From assembly GCF_021190915.1 (NCBI RefSeq), contig NZ_JAIOAP010000020.1:82260-146259 (forward strand): DNA of 64,000 bases. The letters run 5' to 3'. The notes below the pieces were generated by a model. The model searched no databases and had not been told where the DNA came from. It saw only the letters and a list, made by a program, of their open reading frames with translations. Each line of letters begins with the position of its first letter. The first letter of the stretch is position 1. Below, piece by piece: positions 61,301 to 64,000 of this stretch. The stretch comes from Cohnella silvisoli (lineage in GTDB: Bacteria; Bacillota; Bacilli; Paenibacillales; Paenibacillaceae). Both the position numbers and the translations under genes were made by a program.

Positions 61301-62492
61301 GACCGCCGAGCAATTGAAGGCGTCCGGTTCGAACACCGCGAAGTTGGTCGTTCCCGATCCGAAGGACGAAGTGTCGGAGCTTAACGTAGTATTGCCGAAG
61401 ACGTCGACATCGACGCTTGCGGAAAACGGGTTGAACCTCGAGATTTTCACGCCGAATGCGCGTATCGTAATCCCGAGCTCATCCTTGCAAGGACTGGGCG
61501 GCGATAAGTACTTCCGGCTTGTGCCGGTCAAGACGGCGAGCGAGCGTGAAGCTGTAGAGGAACGCGCTCGGACGGAGCAGATCGTGCGCGTCGTCGCGGG
61601 CAACGACAACGTCGAAATCGTCGGTCGTCCGATGACGATCGAGACGAATATGCAGAGCCGCCGCGTCACGCTTGTGCTGCCGCTAAATGACGTTTCGTTA
61701 ACCGAAGATCAGCTCAAGGATCTAGGCATCTACATCGAGCATAGTGACGGTACGAAAGAACTGGTCAAAGGCGAAATCGTCCCGTACGATGGAAGCGGAA
61801 AACGCGGCATTCAATTCACCGTCAACAAGTTCAGTACGTTTGCGGTCGTTCATATGGAGGGCTGGCTGAAATCCCTGACGGATGGATCGGCGCATAAAGC
61901 GTACATCGCAGGTTATCCGGACGGCACGTTCGGTCCGGATAGAAACATTACCCGCGCGGAAATGGCAGCGATTCTGGCGCGCTTATTCGACAAAGACAAG
62001 AAGCAAGCGTCCACAATCTATGCGGATGTCACGGCAACGTATTGGGCGAGGGCCGCCATCGATAAAGACACGGCAATGGGCTTGATGATCGGTTACACGG
62101 ACGGCAGCTTCAAGCCGGAAGCGTCGATCAGCCGCGCGGAAATGGCAAGCGTCGTGGCCCGGTTGTTAGACAGCTCATCAAGCGAAAGCGGCGGAAGCTT
62201 CTCGGATATTAGCGGCCATTGGGCGCAGGCGGCTATCGAGAAAGCGAAAGCGGCGGGAATCATTAACGGCTATGAGGACGGAACCTTCCGTCCGGAACAG
62301 TTGCTTACCCGCGCGGAAGCGGTCGCGATGATCAACAAACTGCTAGGCAGAGGCCCGTTATCCGGCGCGGAACGGAAGTGGAAGGACGTGCCGGAGAAAT
62401 ATTGGGCTTACGGACACATTCAGGAAGCTTCCGTCGATCATTCGTTTGAGAAAAAGACGGACGGCGAGGAAAAATACCTTCCTTTGCCTTAA
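58317..62492 (+). CDS. S-layer-anchored surface protein with NHL beta-propeller repeats
   Basis: 1391 residues, AAGGAGG site. Signal peptide ending AYA (about 36). N-terminal repeats of about 45-50 residues with the phrase VGSxxFS...PYVAYQD (about 40-400); an Ig-like domain (about 400-508); six NHL-type repeats of about 55 residues (about 510-850, TIAGTGxxGYSGDGG...GNVYIAD); a Flg_new/InlB-type repeat (about 851-927, YTVNYNDND...FAKWTLN); a Ser/Gly linker; a beta domain; three SLH motifs (about 1186-1340, TRAE/SRAE) that anchor it to the cell wall. Flanked by a sensor kinase and a response regulator. No enzymatic motif. Confidence 0.9.
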   Translation: MRGFWKKAKITILAILVGIGVMPVWPALGGGNAYAAESSWGSVGRAGFSNAVASYTSLYVYNGSGTSIPYVAFQDWTSGKATVMKYVSGSWAVVGDAGFSTNEAIDLSLFVYNAGGTPIPYLAFRDEVTGKATVMKFADNGSGTFSWAQVGGAVSTHAATDLSLYVESGTPHVAYQDGTDNKGYAKYYYSDWDSWEDELSSASSFSDDTASASDISLYVNDSGYPVVAYRDGASGNKVTVKTIYDVWTTIGSPGFSTNAASDISLDVDNGVFYVAYRDEANGLTVMKYDESAGSGWVPVGSADFTGGPASYVSLDVDNGIPYVAYQDGLTADNKATVMKFDGSAGTGWVPVGSPRFSAGVTYFTSLDVVNGIPYVAYMDAGNDNKATVMTYSAPAPAYAIEALTDLTFASLSEGYASGSQQIKTITVTRTGTSDLIHLAAALNGTNASNFTITPPAATTLNDTTPSTTFTLKAKDGLPAGTYTATITVTADSLTPVTFTVMQVVKAPPKTIITIAGTGIEGYSGDGGAATSAQLNYPEGVAVDSSGNVYIVDTDNHLIRKIDAITRKISTVAGTGTQGYSGDDGDATLAELNTPEGVVVDKDGNLYIADFENNRVRKVDKLSGEISTIAGTGDAGYSGDDEAATAAELDGPIAVALDSSENLYIADLHNSTIRKVDKLSGEISTIAGTGASWYSGDGGPATDAQLNYPRGVVVDGSGNVYIVDRDNERIRKVDAASGTISTIAGTGVAGYSGDGGHATEAQLNQPRGIALDRNGNLLIADKGNNRIRMIDMVKGSIITIAGTGADGYSGDGGAATSADLNSPYGVAADSSGNVYIADKDNQRLRKLVDALYTVNYNDNDSTGGSIPTDGGIYDPGAPVKVLGNTGNLAKTGYTFAGWNTQANGNGTSYAAGATFAMGSSNVILFAKWTLNSSSSSGGGGGGSGIPSSQKEIITVDVKDGTKGNGEVVSKATIERTTDANGRKKDDVTFTNEQASKTAEQLKASGSNTAKLVVPDPKDEVSELNVVLPKTSTSTLAENGLNLEIFTPNARIVIPSSSLQGLGGDKYFRLVPVKTASEREAVEERARTEQIVRVVAGNDNVEIVGRPMTIETNMQSRRVTLVLPLNDVSLTEDQLKDLGIYIEHSDGTKELVKGEIVPYDGSGKRGIQFTVNKFSTFAVVHMEGWLKSLTDGSAHKAYIAGYPDGTFGPDRNITRAEMAAILARLFDKDKKQASTIYADVTATYWARAAIDKDTAMGLMIGYTDGSFKPEASISRAEMASVVARLLDSSSSESGGSFSDISGHWAQAAIEKAKAAGIINGYEDGTFRPEQLLTRAEAVAMINKLLGRGPLSGAERKWKDVPEKYWAYGHIQEASVDHSFEKKTDGEEKYLPLP
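59848..60870 (+). repeat. Tandem coding repeats (NHL units, about 165-171 bp)
   Basis: Six in-frame units, each starting near a phrase like ACGATCGCSGGAACSGG. Two adjacent units share long near-identical DNA (AAGCTCAGCGGAGAGATCAG at about 60174 and 60343), showing recent duplication or gene conversion. Confidence 0.85.
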
Positions 62493-62504
62493 CGCGATGC
62501 CGTT

Positions 62505-62540
62505 GAGACACTGCCTTCTCGGAGACAGTGTCTCTTTTCT
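62505..62540 (+). terminator. Terminator after the SLH gene
   Basis: GAGACACTG and CAGTGTCTC form a perfect 9-bp stem followed by TTTTCTTT. Confidence 0.9.
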
Positions 62541-62626
62541 TTCGCGGCGTTTCGGCGCTTTTATGAAGAGAAATATCGTATACTCAAAGGGTAAAAGTAC
62601 GATTTCTAAGGATCGGTGAGAGCAAG

Positions 62627-63772
62627 ATGATCAAAGCGTTTTTGGTAGATGACGAGGAGCCTGCGCTCCATCTTTTGGCGCTGTTTCTGGAACAGAACGG
62701 CGAGGTGGAAGTGATCGGCCGTTCAAGCAACGGGATCGACGCGTTAAAACAACTGCGCACGCTCCGTCCGGACGTGCTGTTTCTGGATATCGAGATGCCG
62801 GAGATGAGCGGTTTGGAGCTCGCGGAAATCGTAAGCAACGAAAACCGGGAGCTTCAAATCGTTTTCGTAACCGCCTACGATCAGTACGCCATCTCGGCTT
62901 TCGAACAATCCGCCCTCGATTACGTTCTGAAACCGTTGGAACGGGAGCGATTGTCCAAGACGATCGCCAAAATTCGGCGTGAGGCGGACCGCAACAAGCT
63001 GATCGGGGAAGCGGCCGTCGGGATCGTCGCAAATGCCGCAAGCGCCAGGCTGAGCATCCGGCTGCTCGGCGATTTTTTCGCGGGCATTGAAGGAGGAACC
63101 AGTTTCAAATGGCGGACGGCGAAAGAAAAAGAATTGCTCGCCCTTCTGGCCGTTCATGGCGGCAGCCACATTCATCGCGATCTGATCATCGATCAATTAT
63201 GGCCGGATGATCCCTACGGGAAAGCGAAGATCTATTTGCATACCTGCGTCAGCTTATTGAGAAAGCATTTTAAGGAGCTTGGATTTGATGGAATACTGAA
63301 ATACGAGAAAGAAAGCTACTACCTGGAATCGGAACGGATAGATGTGGACGTGCAAACGTTAAAACAAGGACTGATGATATCGGATAAGGAAGGCCGTTAC
63401 TCCCCCTCGGAACTAGAGAGGTGCTTGTCGCTCTATCGAGGACCATTGCTGCATGACGAAGATTATCTCTGGGCGAATCCAGAAGCCGAGATGCTGGACC
63501 GGCTGGCAACTCAATGGCGGATCAAGCTCGCCGAGGCTTATCTGGAGCGTCAGGAATACGAAAGGTCGATTGCGTCGGTGCAGCTTGCGATCGATCATTC
63601 CCCATATAACGAAGAGGCCTATCGGATATTGATGAGGGGATATCATGCTTTGGGGAGGAACCACGAGGTGCTGCTGGCCTATCGAACGCTTGTGGAAAAG
63701 CTTGAAGAGCTGCAAATCCAACCTTCGGCGGTGACTAAGATTCTCTTCGAAAGACTGGGCCACTCAAATTGA
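62627..63772 (+). CDS. Response regulator with BTAD (SARP-like) output domain
   Basis: 381 residues. Receiver with D54 (LFLDIEMPEMSG) and Lys in DYVLKPLE; OmpR-like winged helix (about 145-235, with RTAKEKELLALLAVHGG); bacterial transcriptional activation domain with TPR-like helices (about 240-380, ending ALGRNHEVLLAYRTLVEKLE). This RR-BTAD design is frequent in Paenibacillus next to 7TMR-DISM/LytS-type kinases. Likely partner of the kinase at 55122. GGTGAG site. Confidence 0.9.
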   Translation: MIKAFLVDDEEPALHLLALFLEQNGEVEVIGRSSNGIDALKQLRTLRPDVLFLDIEMPEMSGLELAEIVSNENRELQIVFVTAYDQYAISAFEQSALDYVLKPLERERLSKTIAKIRREADRNKLIGEAAVGIVANAASARLSIRLLGDFFAGIEGGTSFKWRTAKEKELLALLAVHGGSHIHRDLIIDQLWPDDPYGKAKIYLHTCVSLLRKHFKELGFDGILKYEKESYYLESERIDVDVQTLKQGLMISDKEGRYSPSELERCLSLYRGPLLHDEDYLWANPEAEMLDRLATQWRIKLAEAYLERQEYERSIASVQLAIDHSPYNEEAYRILMRGYHALGRNHEVLLAYRTLVEKLEELQIQPSAVTKILFERLGHSN

Positions 63773-63813
63773 AAGAGGCTGTCCCATAAGTAAGCTTATG
63801 GGCAGCTTCTTTA
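63773..63813 (+). terminator. Terminator after the BTAD regulator gene
   Basis: AGAGGCTGTCCCATAAG and CTTATGGGCAGCTTCT pair with a few mismatches, followed by TTACTGTTT. It begins at the stop codon. Confidence 0.75.
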
Positions 63814-63839
63814 CTGTTTCTATCGATTATGGTTTTTGC

Positions 63840-63959
63840 GGGGGTGTATCTCCTTCCGGTTGCTGTTGGAATCGTGAAATCTGAATAGGTAAACTCGTAA
63901 CAAGGAGATTTCACGATTCCAAAGGCAAACGCTGTCGCTCCTACAGGAGATACACCCCC
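63840..63959. repeat. Nested inverted-repeat element (120 bp)
   Basis: Outer arms GGGGGTGTATCTCC (63840-63853) and GGAGATACACCCCC (63946-63959) are perfect 14-bp inverted repeats. Inside, GGAATCGTGAAATCT (63868-63882) and AGATTTCACGATTCC (63906-63920) are perfect 15-bp inverted repeats. ATCGAT occurs just outside both sides and a T-run follows on the right. Could be a small REP/MITE-like element or an unusual long terminator. No gene is supported in 63814-64000. Confidence 0.85.
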
Positions 63960-64000
63960 TCTTTTTTTCATCGATTAAAGCAAAATAAGCCCATAAGAAC

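Overview
The window looks like a Paenibacillaceae genome (Paenibacillus/Cohnella type): about 50% GC, strong AAGGAGG ribosome sites, many TTG/GTG starts, S-layer homology (SLH) repeats, LplB/YesMN-type transporter and two-component genes, a 7TMR-DISM sensor kinase and a BTAD-domain response regulator. No rRNA, tRNA or CRISPR array was seen.

Region 1 (1-20440, almost all minus strand) is most of a Mu-like transposable prophage, read from its left end at about 20440 leftward: LexA-like repressor (divergent, + strand), Ner/Cro-like regulator, MuA transposase, MuB ATPase, a block of small unknown early genes, a DnaC-like ATPase, Gam, GemA, Mor, a terminator, then terminase, portal, F-like head protein, protease with an internal scaffold start, cement protein and major capsid protein, which runs off the left edge. 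Tail genes and the right end lie outside. The left end interrupts a DUF998-type membrane protein gene whose 3' part remains at 20441-20781.

Region 2 (20.8-25.7 kb) is host sequence with a large secreted FnIII protein, a small helix-hairpin-helix protein, an esterase-like hydrolase, and gene debris: a frameshifted VOC protein and a fused MepB/HxlR remnant pair.

Region 3 (25.8-43.9 kb) looks like a glycoside (mannoside) utilisation locus. A GntR/LacI-hybrid repressor faces a promoter carrying 12-bp-period repeats and a perfect CcpA cre site. Then come an ABC sugar importer, a GH38 alpha-mannosidase, a GH2 beta-mannosidase and a secreted GxGYxYP-like protein with four NBR1-like Ig domains and a malectin-like end. 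A second tightly coupled operon holds a class I aldolase, a Gfo/Idh/MocA dehydrogenase, a PfkB kinase and a D-lyxose/mannose-type cupin isomerase.

Region 4 (44.0-54.9 kb) is a second carbohydrate locus: two permeases (minus strand), a YesM/YesN-type two-component system, a solute-binding lipoprotein, a cytoplasmic sialidase-like protein, and a secreted barrel hydrolase with two related beta-sandwich domains inserted into the barrel.

Region 5 (55.0-63.8 kb) has a structured mRNA leader before a double-kinase 7TMR-DISM sensor (first ATPase and receiver degenerate), a 1391-residue NHL/SLH surface protein, and a response regulator with a BTAD output domain. The window ends in a nested inverted-repeat element.
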